A stretch of 64,000 nucleotides of DNA from Agriotes lineatus (Eukaryota > Arthropoda > Insecta > Coleoptera > Elateridae), in the NCBI GenBank assembly GCA_940337035.1, contig CALNHX010000281.1, positions 124,001 through 188,000 on the forward strand. Direction: 5' to 3'. Numbering within the stretch: the first letter of the stretch is position 1; every line of letters begins with the position of its first letter. The translations under genes were made by a program, and so were the position numbers. Below, piece by piece: positions 45,884 through 56,818 of this stretch. The notes beneath the pieces were generated by a model. The model saw nothing but the letters and a program-made list of their open reading frames with translations, searched no databases and was not told where the DNA came from.

Positions 45884-46692
45884 TTAGTGATGTAAAAAAA
45901 CGCGTTTTTTTAAATCGAATAAAAAACCTTTAAAAAACTACAAAAAACGGTTTTTTTGTTTTTTTTTGTTTTTTATTCATTTTTGTAACTGGCGGCACGT
46001 TTTGGTAGGTATGGTTGGCAGCAGGTAAGCAAACGACAAAATTTAAACTTATTTTGATTTTACATGCCCTTTAAAGTTCAAGAAAACTACAGCACAGACT
46101 AGACAAATGTTTAATAAACAAAAGTAACATTTTATACCTACTGCCTACTCGTATGACGTATTAGTCACAGAAAAGCAAAGCGTATGCATGCGTATATGCG
46201 AGCACCTCTGCCCAACCCCACTGTTGGAAGTTGTTTTAAGCTGAACCTAGCTCTGAAACTGTCGCGCTGATCGATGAATCAAGTTATGTTAAATATTAGC
46301 GATTCATCAGAGTCATAAGACAGTGACATGGGCGACGTAAACTGCATGGATACTGACTCCGAATCAGTTGAGGAGTCGGCCATGTCTGTTAGCGAATAAT
46401 GTCTGCATTATTATAATTTCTACATCCACTTTGGCTATGAAATGTAATACATTATTTTTATTTAGAATTTTTTTGTGTGTTATTATAAATTCTATAATGC
46501 ACTTTACCTATGAAATGTATTATTTTTATTTATAAATATCTGTTTTTTGTTTTTCCAAAGCATACTAGTTGTTGTTATTCACTACACTTTAATTCTGAAA
46601 TAAAACCTATTTAAAAAAAACAGACTGCTCGGTTTTTTGCAAAAAAAAACAGGTTTAAAAAAAACGAACGGTTTTTTATGGTTGCATCACTA
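45884..46692. mobile_element. hAT MITE nested in Jockey ORF1
   Basis: TAGTGATG (45884) and CATCACTA (ending 46692) are inverted ends. The 8-bp flanks are ATATCATT (left) and ATAGCATT (right), 7 of 8 identical. Subterminal stretches carry AAAAAACG/CGTTTTTT words on both sides. It is 809 bp with no transposase. The ORF1 reading resumes after it. Confidence 0.88.
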
Positions 46693-47543
46693 ATAGCATT
46701 GCAAAAGAAAAGTATGTTCTAAAGGCTTTACATAATGAGCAAGTCAAAATACAACCATTGGAAGGGGAAATTTACAACATAATCACAAAAGCTTTAGACG
46801 TAAAGTCAACAAAATATCACACATATAAAGCTAAAAATGACAAAACTTTCAGAGTTATCCTAAAGAACATACACCCTTCAACTGAAACAGAAACCATTAA
46901 GCAATAACTACAAAAACTAGGACATGAAGCTGTCAACATATGAAACATCAAAATTTTTAAAACAAAAATACAACTACCAATGTGCTTCGTGGACTTGAAG
47001 CAAAACGACAACAATAAAGAAATCTACAAAATTAAATTATATATGAATAATGTAGTTCAGTTCGAAGCACCCCGCCTTAAAAGAGAGGTATCCCAATGCA
47101 TTAGATGTCAGAGCTATGAATATACAAAAAATTTCTGTCATAAAAGAGCCACGCTGTGTTAAATGCTTAACAATGCATCTGACCAAGGATTGCCCGAGGA
47201 ACACAAAGGACAAGAACGTTAAATGTGTTAATTGTCATGGCGATCACCCTGCTAATTATAAAGAGTGTATCATGTACAGACAAATACAACAAAAAGTATT
47301 TCCCAAGTTGAGGGAAAGAAGAACTAACACAGCACAATATGTACGTTCGGACACAACATACTCCCAGATGGCAGGACAGAATCTTCACCAATCACAAAAT
47401 TCTAATAATCTCAATCAAGTGCAAGCTGCTACTTTGGAACAAACCAATGACATAAATGAACTAAAGTGTATGATGAAAAATTTAATCACACAAATGGGAA
47501 CAATAATGGATCTCATCACCACGCTAGTCACTAAACTTTCATA
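46693..47543 (+). pseudogene. Jockey ORF1, second part with zinc knuckles
   Basis: It continues the gag-like core (ALHNEQVKIQPLEGEIYN, then TFRVILKNIHP) and reaches three CCHC-type knuckles (CIRCQSYEYTKNFCH; CVKCLTMHLTKDCP; CVNCHGDHPANYKEC). Stops occur at about 46905 and 46940, and a one-base frameshift near 47130. It ends 1 base before the ORF2 start at 47544. Role: RNA binding and RNP formation. Confidence 0.85.
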
Positions 47544-50213
47544 ATGGTTCAGTTGCTAAAAGTGGTAATATGGAACGCCAACAGCTTGTGTAACCACACA
47601 CAAGAAATTCCGTACCTCCTGCAAAATTATGATGTAGACGTAATGTTAATATCTGAGACTTATTTCACCAATCAAAGCCATGTTAAATTCTACAATAATT
47701 ATAAAATCTATCACACAAACCACCCTGATGGAACTGCGCACGCTGGCACCGCTATCATAATCAGAAATGGAATTAAACATCACGAGCGTAACAACTTCAA
47801 ACAAGAACACCTTCAAGCCACGATCATTGAAATAACAGAAACAATTAATCCTTTAATACTTGCGGCAGTATACTGCCCACCGAGTCACAATAATAAAAGA
47901 TCCGATTTCCTAAAACTCTTTAAAACTCTGGACAACAGATTTATAGTGGGAGGGGATTATAACGCTAAAAACGTCTACCGGGGAGCACGGACTACTACCA
48001 CTAAAGGTCGTGAATTATTAGCAGCCATGAAAGAAATAAATTTAAATTACCTATCAACGGGTCAGCCAACTTATTGGCCATCCGACCAAAATAAAATACC
48101 GGATCTTCTTGATTTCGGTATAACGAAAGGAATTAATAACAGAACTACGAAAGTGGATTTTAACTACGACCTCTCCTCGGATCACTCTCCAGTTGTTATC
48201 ACAATGTGTGCTGAAATACAATATAGGTCTAAACAACCTCACTTATGTAACAAAAATACTAACTGGGAATCGTTTAGGGAGCAAGTTGAGGAACTAATCA
48301 ACCTTAATATTCCTCTAAAAACTAACGAAGACATAGATAATGCAATTGATAACATAGCAAAAGTTATTCAAACTTCAGCATGGGCAGCTACTCCTGCATT
48401 TCTAGTTAGCGTAAGACAGAAAATCGCTGATAAACGAAAATTGAGAAAGCGATGGCAATTAACGAGATCGGAAACAGATAGGACAAAGTTCAATAAAGCT
48501 GCAAAAGATGTCAAAAAGATACTACTAGATTTTAAAAACCAAGCTATTCAAAATCACTTAAAAGGGTTGACACCTACCGATGTAAGTGACTATTCGTTAT
48601 GGAAGACCACGAAGAGACTGAAAAGACCTAGACAGCACATAGCTCCAATCAAAGGCAAAAATGGTATATGGGTCAGAAGTAATGAAGAAAAAGCCAACGC
48701 ATTTGCTGAATATCTTTCTGATGTTTTTACACCCCATAATAGTGTACAGCCTGCAGGCGAAACAGAAGAAATAAAAGAATTTCTAGAAGCACCATATCAA
48801 CTGGATAGACCCATTAAAAAATTCTCATACTTCGAGGTGGAACAAATCATACAAAAATGTACGTATTAATCCCACAAAAACGCCAGGTTATGATCTAATA
48901 ACTGGCAGAGTTCTTAAGGAATTACCTAGCAAGGGTATTAAACTTATATTATATATATTTAATGCTTCACGACGTTTAGGATATTATCCGACATTGTGGA
49001 AAATAGCCCAGATTATAATGATACCCAAACCTGGTAAAAGTTCTACAGAAATGACTTCATACAGACCAATAAGCCTGCTTCCCATTTTATAAAAGGTTTT
49101 TGAGAAGTTAATACTATCAAGATTAAACTCAGTAATAGAGGACAACCAGCTTATCCCCGACCATCAGTTCGGATTTAGAAATGGGCATGGAACAATAGAA
49201 CAAATTAATCGACTTGTTAAAACAATTAACAACGCCTTAGAACAAAAGTTTTACTGTTGTGCTGTATTTATAGACATAAGCCAAGCCTTTGATAAGGTAT
49301 GGATTGTGGGGTTATGTTATAAATTGAAGAAAATTCTCATCCCTTCTATGAAATACTTAGGTCTTATCTAACAGACAGGTATTTCTTTGTGCAGCAACAC
49401 GATGCATTAAGTGATCTTCACCCTATAACGGCAGGGGTGCCGCAGGGAAGCGTATTAGGCCCTACCCTGTATTTATTGTACACAGCTGACATACCAAAAT
49501 CCAGTACAACCACACTTGCCACATACGCAGATGACACCGCTGTGCTAGCTACTCACCCTAATCCTGAAGCTGCCACAAGAAGCTTGCAACATTACCTTGA
49601 TAACATACAACTTTGGTTAAATAAATGGAAACTGAAATCCAATGAGGATAAATCAGTTCAAGTAACTTTCACTACGAGAAAAGGTAATTGCCCGCCTGTA
49701 ACACTAAATGGAAAAGAATTAAACCATGCAGACGATGCAAAATATCTTGGCTTACACCTCGACCGACGTATGACCTGGAAGAAGCATCTATTTACTAAAC
49801 GAAAACAGCTTGGATTAAAACTCAGACAAATGTACTGGATGATAGGAAAACAATCACAATTGACGCTAGAGAACAAAGTACTACTATACAAGGCTATTTT
49901 CAAACCCATATGGGCTTATGACATTCAATTATGGGGAACTGCTAGCCACAGCAACATAGAAATCATCCAACGCTTTCAAAACAAACTCCTCCGTGTATTA
50001 GTGAATGCACCGTGGTATGTTCCTAACACCCAAATACATAGTGACTTATGTGTATCCACAGTTAAAGAAGAAATCAAAAAATACAGTGTTAAATACAGTG
50101 ACCGAGTGGAAGTTCACCAAAATGTGCTTGTTGATAGACTTATGGACAGAACAGACGAAATTAGACGTTTAAAACGATTCAAACCTTCGGACTTACCCAT
50201 CAGATTTAATTAG
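47544..50213 (+). pseudogene. Jockey ORF2: endonuclease and reverse transcriptase
   Basis: Endonuclease from 47544: VVIWNANSL, LISETYF, VGGDYNAK and DLSSDHSPVV motifs. The linker ends at a frameshift near 48863. RT: TSYRPISLLPIL followed by a TAA near 49090; FIDISQAFDKVW; a second frameshift near 49335; GVPQGSVLGPTLYLLYT; YADD at 49524-49535 (catalytic Asp pair intact); KYLGLHLDRRMTWKKH. The C-terminus NAPWYVPNTQIHSDL is typical of Jockey-clade elements. It would need two frame repairs and one stop change to be whole, so it is inactive as it stands. Confidence 0.92.
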
Positions 50214-50764
50214 GTCACTCTAGATATCTTAGTATGATTATAAGCCATAAGTAGTAAGCTCAAATAATAAGGAGAACATTCATAAGAATGTTTTCCACAT
50301 GTCAATGTATATGTATTACATTTATATCTAACGAAGCACTTATTGTCCTATCTTTGGACAGATTGTACGGCTATATTTTTGAACATTAAAAAAAAGAAAA
50401 GAAAAAGGGAAGATTTTGTCGTGGTACGTGGTTTGAAGGTACCTAGTCATTTGCCAAAGATGTAAATATTTAGGTATAGGCAGTATGATCAAGGTTATTG
50501 GGTTTTCTATGTTGTTTTAAGGAATGCTGATAGGTTATCAGTTCTTCCCTACAAATCTACCTACTATCGAAACTAACATGTGAGCAAACGAAAGTGATAT
50601 CAAACTTGGGCATTGAAAATTGAAACATTTGTCGATTATTAATTCACATTATGTTAATGTTCTAGAATGAAATACACATACATAACCTAAACCATTGTAT
50701 AACTGTCACCGACTATCACGTCAAAATGTTATTTGAAACTTAATGTAAAAACTAACACTTAATA

Positions 50765-50908
50765 GGGAGTTTTTGCACAACGTTACGTTAAAATAACGTT
50801 ACGTTAAAATCGAAACATTCGATTTGGATTGGCTGTGTCGTTGACGTCGCTAGGTAACATAGGCTTTAACGAGCCGTTATTTCAACGGAACGTTATGCAA
50901 AAACCCCC
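50765..50908. mobile_element. MITE, 144 bp
   Basis: GGGAGTTTTTGCACAACGTT is matched by an inverted right end, about 34 bp with four mismatches. TAATA stands on both sides (50760-50764, 50909-50913). Interior contains AACGTTA(C/A) repeats. Non-coding. Confidence 0.85.
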
Positions 50909-50918
50909 TAATAGTATA

Positions 50919-51041
50919 TTATGATACGAGTTTTATAAGAAGCATTTTGTAGCACGCACGGATTTAGGGTACGACGAGCGAAGCGAGGAGTGCCCTAAAG
51001 GAGTAAGTGCTACAAAATGCCTTATAAACGAGGTATCATAC
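50919..51041. repeat. GC-cored hairpin element
   Basis: The arms TATGATACGAGTTTTATAAG and (inverted) its near-copy ending at 51041 extend about 35 bp including GCATTTTGTAGCAC. The core is GACGAGCGAAGCGAGGAG. Confidence 0.8.
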
Positions 51042-51118
51042 AGTATTTTATCTACTTTGCCACTTTTTTAAGCAAAAAAATGAAAATTTTTAGTATTTTT
51101 ATTATAGCATCGCTTTGT

Positions 51119-51150
51119 GTCTATTACGATACGCAAACGCGTATCGTAAT
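51119..51150. repeat. Perfect 14-bp stem with 4-base loop
   Basis: CTATTACGATACGC, loop AAAC, then the exact complement. It sits within a larger imperfect inverted repeat (GTATTTTATCTACTTTGC near 51042 against 51167-51184). Confidence 0.9.
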
Positions 51151-51186
51151 AGTCTCAGTACGAACGCAAAGTAGATAATAGTACAT

Positions 51187-51307
51187 TGTGTATCTAGGAC
51201 GAAAACCGTAACATTCCCAGACGACTGTGAATATTGTTTGGCGAGGCGAATGCCGAGCCCAACAACACAGGAGTCTGGGAATGTTGCCTTTTGTCCAAGA
51301 TACACAT
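51187..51307. repeat. GC-cored hairpin element
   Basis: TGTGTATCTAGGAC and AACATTCCCAGAC pair with GTCTGGGAATGTT and GTCCAAGATACACA. The core reads GGCGAGGCGAATGCCGAGC. Confidence 0.85.
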
Positions 51308-51400
51308 ATTATTTTTCAGCCGATCGATACCAATAATTAAAAAATTTAGGAAATAGTACTCAAATATTCCCTGCCCAGGCCGGGAATATTATTCATGTAC

Positions 51401-51525
51401 AGTTTTATTGTAAATTACCTAGCAACGGCTGATGTAATGGAATGTTTGAATTATTCTTGTAAAGTTTTATTGTAAATTACCTAGCAACTGCTGATGTAAT
51501 GGAATGTTTGATTTTGCTCAACAAA
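51401..51525. repeat. 62-bp direct duplication
   Basis: AGTTTTATTGTAAATTACCT at 51401 recurs at 51463. The next GCAAC(G/T)GCTGATGTAATGG is also shared, with one mismatch. Confidence 0.9.
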
Positions 51526-51576
51526 ATTTTGCCAATAATGTGTCAGTTCTAGTACGATTGGCGGAAATAGTATATT

Positions 51577-51697
51577 ATGTTATTAGGAGCAAAAGTTATA
51601 TTTTATGTGGCGAGGCTGGACAGGTTATCTGCCGAGCTTGCGAGGCAGATAAGTACAGCCGAGCCACATAAAGATACTTTTGCTCCGAATAACATAT
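51577..51697. repeat. GC-cored hairpin element with nested stem
   Basis: TATGTTATTAGGAGCAAAAG pairs with the complementary end at 51697. Next, GTGGCGAGGCTG pairs with CAGCCGAGCCAC-like sequence. A nested stem TTATCTGCC/GGCAGATAA has a GAGCTTGCGA loop. A 24-bp perfect palindrome GCGGCAGATAAT/ATTATCTGCCGC follows at 51781-51804. Confidence 0.85.
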
Positions 51698-51868
51698 AGT
51701 TTTTTTTCTTCAAACGTTTTTATAACAAATTATTTAAAACTTTGTGAACAAAATTCGAAGAAAATTACTTGATTTCCTCAGCGGCAGATAATATTATCTG
51801 CCGCTTGGCAATAAAGTGACAGTTTAGCATCATCAATCCAGCAGTATAATGCCATATTTTACTGCCGT

Positions 51869-52156
51869 TTGAAGAAAAACAATATTATAGAAAAAAAAGA
51901 GGCTATATTAACTATTAAAAAGAGGAATATTCGGTACCTGGGACACATTATGAGAGGAGAAAACTATCACATACTATGGCTCATTATAGAGGGAAAGATT
52001 ATGGGAAAAAGAAGTATAGGACGAAAAAAATATTCGTGGCTAAAGAATCTCATAGATTGGTATAACTGCACCAACAACCAACTTTTCAGATCAGCGACCT
52101 CTAAGATTCAAATTGCCTTGATGATCGCCAACCTTCGGAATGAAGATGGCACTTGA
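51869..52156 (+). pseudogene. LINE C-terminal fragment (family B)
   Basis: The plus strand reads KRNIRYLGHIMRGENYHI, IIEGKIMGKRSIGRKKYSWLKNL, then LFRSATSKIQIALMIANLRNEDG. It is homologous to the C-terminus of the minus-strand element at 58918-60460. Only this short 3' piece is present. Confidence 0.85.
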
Positions 52157-52278
52157 AGGAGAAGAAACAATGTTATATCTGATACATCAATAGTTGCGTA
52201 TTAAGTTATAAGAGCTGCTAAAAGCGTTCAACGTTGCAATTTAAACATACATTTAAAAAGCGTGAAACTTCTACATTA

Positions 52279-52426
52279 ACTGCGTTCGGAAAGGTACCTC
52301 TGACAGCTCTGTTTCCTCGAAATCATTCGCAGAAAGAGATCGATAATAGCCATCGGCGAGGATGGAAGTGAGATGAATTAACGATTTCGAGGAAACAGCT
52401 GTCAGAGGTACCTTTCCGAACGCAGT
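52279..52426. mobile_element. MITE-like hairpin, 148 bp
   Basis: ACTGCGTTCGGAAAGGTACC begins at 52279; its complement ends at 52426. The arms continue through TCTGACAGCT(C)TGTTTCCTCGAAATC, about 46 bp with one or two differences. No clear target duplication. Confidence 0.85.
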
Positions 52427-52979
52427 ATATGATAATAACTGCCATACTGTCATATTTAAATTTAAAACATCAGAAGTAATAGAGCACAAGACTTTTTTTC
52501 TAAGACAAGCTTGATTTTATTTCCATTTGCTCACATGTTGGATACATCTCGTAGGTTTTCCAGTTGTTCTCTAATGATAGCTCCTAGGCAAATTTTGCAT
52601 ATAAGTAAATAATTCTAATTATTTCGAATTTGCATTTACATCCTGGTACATTTTAGCCCGATTTTAGGCCTTTGTTCACGCGGTGCGCGGCGATGTTTAC
52701 CTAACCTTCAGCTAGGTGACTCGATAACGCGGCCTCAACCCAAAAAAATATCAAAGTACCGCTTTAGCCAGAAAAGGCAACTCTTCAAACCCGCCTTGCC
52801 TAGCCAGAACCTTCTCCTAAGTCCGAGAAACCTACTGTCAGGCCATTTTATACTTTACCGATATGCCACCTGTTGGAGTAGTTTCAGTACAAAGTTTACG
52901 ATTTCTCCTGTATTAGGTCTCTTTTCAGTAATATTTTCCCGTATAGTACTTCAGCTAATTGCATCCAAAATTCTAAATA

Positions 52980-53560
52980 TTTGTCACGCACGCAACTCCG
53001 CCCCGCTCGGGGCTCTAGTAATTTGATCGGCAGCTGTAGTTTGTTTCGTCCCGGTTACAGTAATTTTCAAAACATAGCCCGTGGGAGCGAGCGAGATAGG
53101 TCCCGGAAGATGTGTTTCCAATGCCGTCGCCTTCTCTCTCACGTGAGGCAAGCTGCGTTCTGATTGGCTACATCTGTGCGCGAATCTCGGCTTAGCGTTT
53201 CTTTACGATTAGTCAGTCTCGAACCGGTGTTCATAAGCGCGTCTCGGCGAGCGTTTTTGGCTCTTGGGGGCCGCCGTGCCCGAAGGCACGGCGTTCTGTG
53301 TTCGTGCTGTTACAGCTTCATTACGATTTCTGTGCGAGCAGTGCAAATGACAGTGTGTGTTTTGGGTGTTGGTGTGATATCTTGGTCGATGGCATAAGCC
53401 GCTCGTAATCATTGTTGAAGGCCTGTCTGGCTAATTGTTCCGTTTCCGGTTCGAAATTTCATCTACGAGTGAGCTAATTAACGGCCTCGCAGGTTTTTGT
53501 GGTCGCCAAGGGGGCGCTGCACAATTCTTCCCGAGTAAATAGGGGACTCATTGGACGTCG
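52980..53560. promoter_or_regulatory. GC/CpG-rich island, possible promoter region
   Basis: The base composition changes to GC-rich with many CpGs in an otherwise AT-rich window. CCAAT-type boxes (ATTGG) occur at 53162 and 53600. A perfect stem CGCCGTGCC/GGCACGGCG with CGAA loop lies at 53273-53294. No coding frame of known family and no TATA box seen. It might be a promoter with a non-coding first exon, or another solo LTR. This is inference from composition. Confidence 0.3.
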
Positions 53561-53657
53561 CAGGTTTCCACCCACATCACGTCGAACAACAGCTATAGCG
53601 ATTGGTGCTGGCCGCCTACTGCAATCAATGCTTCGCACCGAGGCCAAGCCGCCAAAG

Positions 53658-53905
53658 CATTTATAAATTTAATCTTTGTGTTACAAGCTCGGCCCGATAT
53701 TTGAATCATGTTTTTCCGTCAGCCGGTTCGTTTAAATGTATTAAAATAACCATATTTGCTATCCGCCGCCTAATCAAGGCGTTGTACACTCATTTATAAA
53801 TTTAATCTTTGTGGTACAAGCTCGGCCCGATCTTTGAATCATGTTTTGCCGTCAGCCGGTCCGTTTAAATGTATTAAATTAAGCATATTTGCTATCCGCC
53901 GGTTA
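53658..53905. repeat. 133-bp direct duplication
   Basis: CATTTATAAATTTAATCTTT at 53658 recurs at 53791, and the copies share ACAAGCTCGGCCCGAT and GTTTAAATGTATTAAA with a few differences. Two tandem copies. Confidence 0.92.
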
Positions 53906-53936
53906 GGTGCAATTACAAGTCACTTGCAGTTCACAT

Positions 53937-54030
53937 AGTTTTGAGAAAATTGAGAAAAAAGTATAATTTTCATGCAATAAAAGATCATTTATTATCAAAA
54001 TAATAAGTTCTTATCAATTTTCTCAAAACT
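53937..54030. repeat. 17-bp inverted repeat
   Basis: AGTTTTGAGAAAATTGA at 53937-53953 and its exact complement at 54014-54030 enclose about 60 AT-rich bases. Confidence 0.85.
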
Positions 54031-54843
54031 GTATAGACCGCATGTGGCCTATTATTGCACTGAGCCCTGCAGTTAGTACCTTTATTGATGTTTAAATAAA
54101 ATCAATCTATTATATTTGCATCGTACATAATCGTTCTTTAATAACGAAGCTTACTTTCCCTCATGAAATAACCTTATATTTAAAAAATTATCTACCTAAT
54201 ACTAAATTATTTGTGTAACATGATTATCTAAATAATCCTGACCGTTAATGTGGTTCAATAATTCACAGTTTTTGAAAGTGACGTTTGAGCACCTATTAAC
54301 TATCTTCTTTAATAAAATACCCTTCATATTAATCACAGACAATTTGATAATATGCTCTCTAAACACTGTTTCACTATTTTTACATATATTTACAACATTT
54401 TGAGATCATTATTCTTCGATGTGTGCTCAACGTGAATAGTCGTGCGGAGTTCTTTGTTAATTATTTTTGTGTTTTTCATTATTGAATTGATGTTTGCATG
54501 CATATATTGTGTATTGTTTTTCCGATGTACAAAAATTCAGACGGCTGTAGCAAATGCAATTAAAGGTAGGTTTAGCCCAGATGCTCGCCGCTCAAGCTTT
54601 GCCAAGTTAGAAGTAGAAAGGTGGTCTTATCTCCTTCCACTTTCAGAGTGAGTCTACCTGTGTTGTTTTTCCCGATTTAGGGAGAAAGTGGTGGCGCTTC
54701 AATATTTAACACCTGTATTACGTTTACGATAACATATTTGTTAAGTTGAGTTTGAGCATGGAACGAGTGTAGACGTTCTAGTTTGGCCCAGCGAATTCCC
54801 GGTAATTGCTGCTATCCTAACATATAATTACCGTGCTCAGCTT

Positions 54844-55560
54844 TTGACTTACTACAGCAATATTCCATTTACACAATCCCAACAAAAAGATGTTAAACAG
54901 ATTGTGGACGAATCGAAAAATGTTGCTTTTGGAGACGAATGGATAAAGAGCCTTGTTATTAAAGTGAGTGAACTCATAAAGCAAGAAATCTGGAAAAAGT
55001 TTATGAAGCATGCTAAGCAACTAGAAGAGCTTTGGCATTGTCTGGATGGATTGAGAAAGAAAAACATAAAGCTTGAAATAAAAAATGATGACCTTGAACA
55101 ATATACAAAGAGAAGATGTAGAACGAAAAGTGATGGCGTTGTGTAAGGACAAACTGGGCGTAGAAATAAAAGAAAGCTATATCGACAGATGCCATAGAGT
55201 TGGCCCCAAAAAAGATGGGATAAACCGCGCTGTCATTCTCAAATTCACGTCGCACCGTTACAAAAATATGACATTTTCCAACAAGAAGAAACTCAAAGGA
55301 TTAAAAATTGTTATTAGAAAAGACCTTACTAGGACAAGACAGTTACTTTTGACGGTAAGGAAGGATATGGGCATGGGTATGGACATCGGATGGAACAATT
55401 TATGTTTCGATAAAAATGGGCGCAAATATCAGAAAAAGTCGTACGATCACCTACAGAAGATAAGTAATAGAACCGAGGACACTGCAGCTAAAATTGCAAT
55501 GCTGAGGGACCGTCTGGTGCGCCAAATAAGTGAGCGTCCTTATATTATTACCTGCAAAGG
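54844..55560 (+). pseudogene. LINE ORF1-like protein (coiled coil plus RRM-like region)
   Basis: Two overlapping plus-strand frames (54844-55146 and 55085-55648) give KNIKLEIKNDDLEQYTKRR, then VERKVMALCKDKLGVEI, YIDRCHRVGP, RAVILKFTSHRYKN, KLKGLKIVIRKDLTRTR. This order, a coiled-coil end LEQY.RR followed by I.R.HR.G and ILKF.....R, is that of L1/CR1-type ORF1 RNA-binding proteins. A frameshift lies near 55110. No ORF2 follows, so it is an orphan fragment. Confidence 0.75.
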
Positions 55561-55654
55561 TTATAACTATATCTTGTTTACTTTTATATTTTTGTATATA
55601 AAGAAATACTCAATCGAGTTAGGATTAAATTTAATTTATAAGTTATAGTTTTTT

Positions 55655-55874
55655 TATAAAGTAGGGACAAGAAATCAGACGACAAACGTCATCAAGAGTA
55701 ATGACGTTATAAACATAGTATAGTAATTGATTAAGCTTAAACTAACGCATGATTTAAAATGAGCTGTAAAGAAGAAAATAAATATCGGTTTTGTAAATCT
55801 AATGGTGGTATTTATGACGTTACTAAAATTTGCTTGGTGGCGCACGTCGTCTGATTTCTTGTCCCTACTTTATA
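55655..55874. mobile_element. MITE with 29-bp inverted ends
   Basis: TATAAAGTAGGGACAAGAAA (left) matches the inverted right end for about 29 bp through TCAGACGAC. It is 220 bp, non-coding, with TA-rich flanks that could be TA target sites. Confidence 0.88.
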
Positions 55875-55886
55875 TACTGTAGTAAC

Positions 55887-56810
55887 CAGGGCTGTAGAGT
55901 CGGAGTCGGTGTCGGGAGTCGGAGTCGAGGAGTCGGAACTTTTTGGGTGGAGTCGGAGTTGGAGTCGAAGTCGGTATAAATTACCCGACCCCGACTCCCA
56001 CTTTATAATTTTAAAAACTTTAAAAACTGAAAACTATTTGAACGATTGTATTACTGACTATTTGAAGACTCAGATCCAGGGTTGATAAATATCACGATTT
56101 TTTTGAAAATATTAAAAAAATTATTTTTAATTATTTAAATCCGATTTTTATTGAAATTAAACATTTCTCTATTTTATTTATTTATGATAGTTTATGATAA
56201 TGCACGTGCACTATAAAATAAATTAATTCAAAGATGCTCGACTGTGCAGTGTTTTCTAGAGTAAGTGATGCCACCGCTTGTAAATTTAAATTCCTACCGA
56301 ACTATTTAAAAATTTCAACTTTTTTATTATACAGCGAAAAAACGATAACTCTTTTAAGTGATTGAAAATGAAACAAGGAAAGCACGTATTACAATAATTT
56401 CTTACTTTTATAGTGCACGTTATTTCTCATTTGGGTTCCACGTTCAATAAACTATGATTTTAGATTTTACCATCTACTAAAAGTGTTTTATTTTTTGTTT
56501 TTAATTTTAAACACTCGCATCCTAACTTTCCTTTACGTTGTTATTGTTAATTTATGATTCTAAATAACAAATATTAAACAAGATTATAATTATATAATTT
56601 ATTATAGTCATCCACATTCACCAGAGCTTGCGAAATTTCTCGTGAGAAGGTTTCTCAGGTAGATGAAAAGGTATGAGGGGGTGGGGATTATCAATATTCT
56701 AGTACTGTCGGAGTCGGAGTCGGGAGTCGGAGTCCGATTCAAACTACTAAATATCAGGAGTCGGAGTCGGAGTTGGAGTCGGATTTCTTTTTACCGACTC
56801 CACAGCCCTG
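55887..56810. mobile_element. hAT MITE with GGAGTCGG subterminal arrays
   Basis: CAGGGCTGTAGAGTCGG (55887) and CCGACTCCACAGCCCTG (ending 56810) are inverted. GTAGTAAC stands on both sides (55879-55886 and 56811-56818), an exact 8-bp duplication. Both ends are filled with GGAGTCGG copies (55895-55975 and 56705-56785). It is 924 bp with no transposase. Confidence 0.95.
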
Positions 56811-56818
56811 GTAGTAAC

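Larger units (their letters stand above)
42198..50413 (+). mobile_element. Full-length Jockey-type LINE with nested insertions
   Basis: AGAAAAAGGGAAGA at 42198-42211 recurs at 50400-50413 directly after the A-rich tail, giving a 14-bp target-site duplication that fixes both ends. Between them lie a 5' UTR (split by a hAT at 42227), ORF1 with a zinc-knuckle cluster (split by a second hAT at 45884), ORF2 with endonuclease and RT, and a short 3' UTR. Subtracting the insertions leaves about 4.4 kb, right for Jockey. Both ORFs carry frameshifts. Confidence 0.85.
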
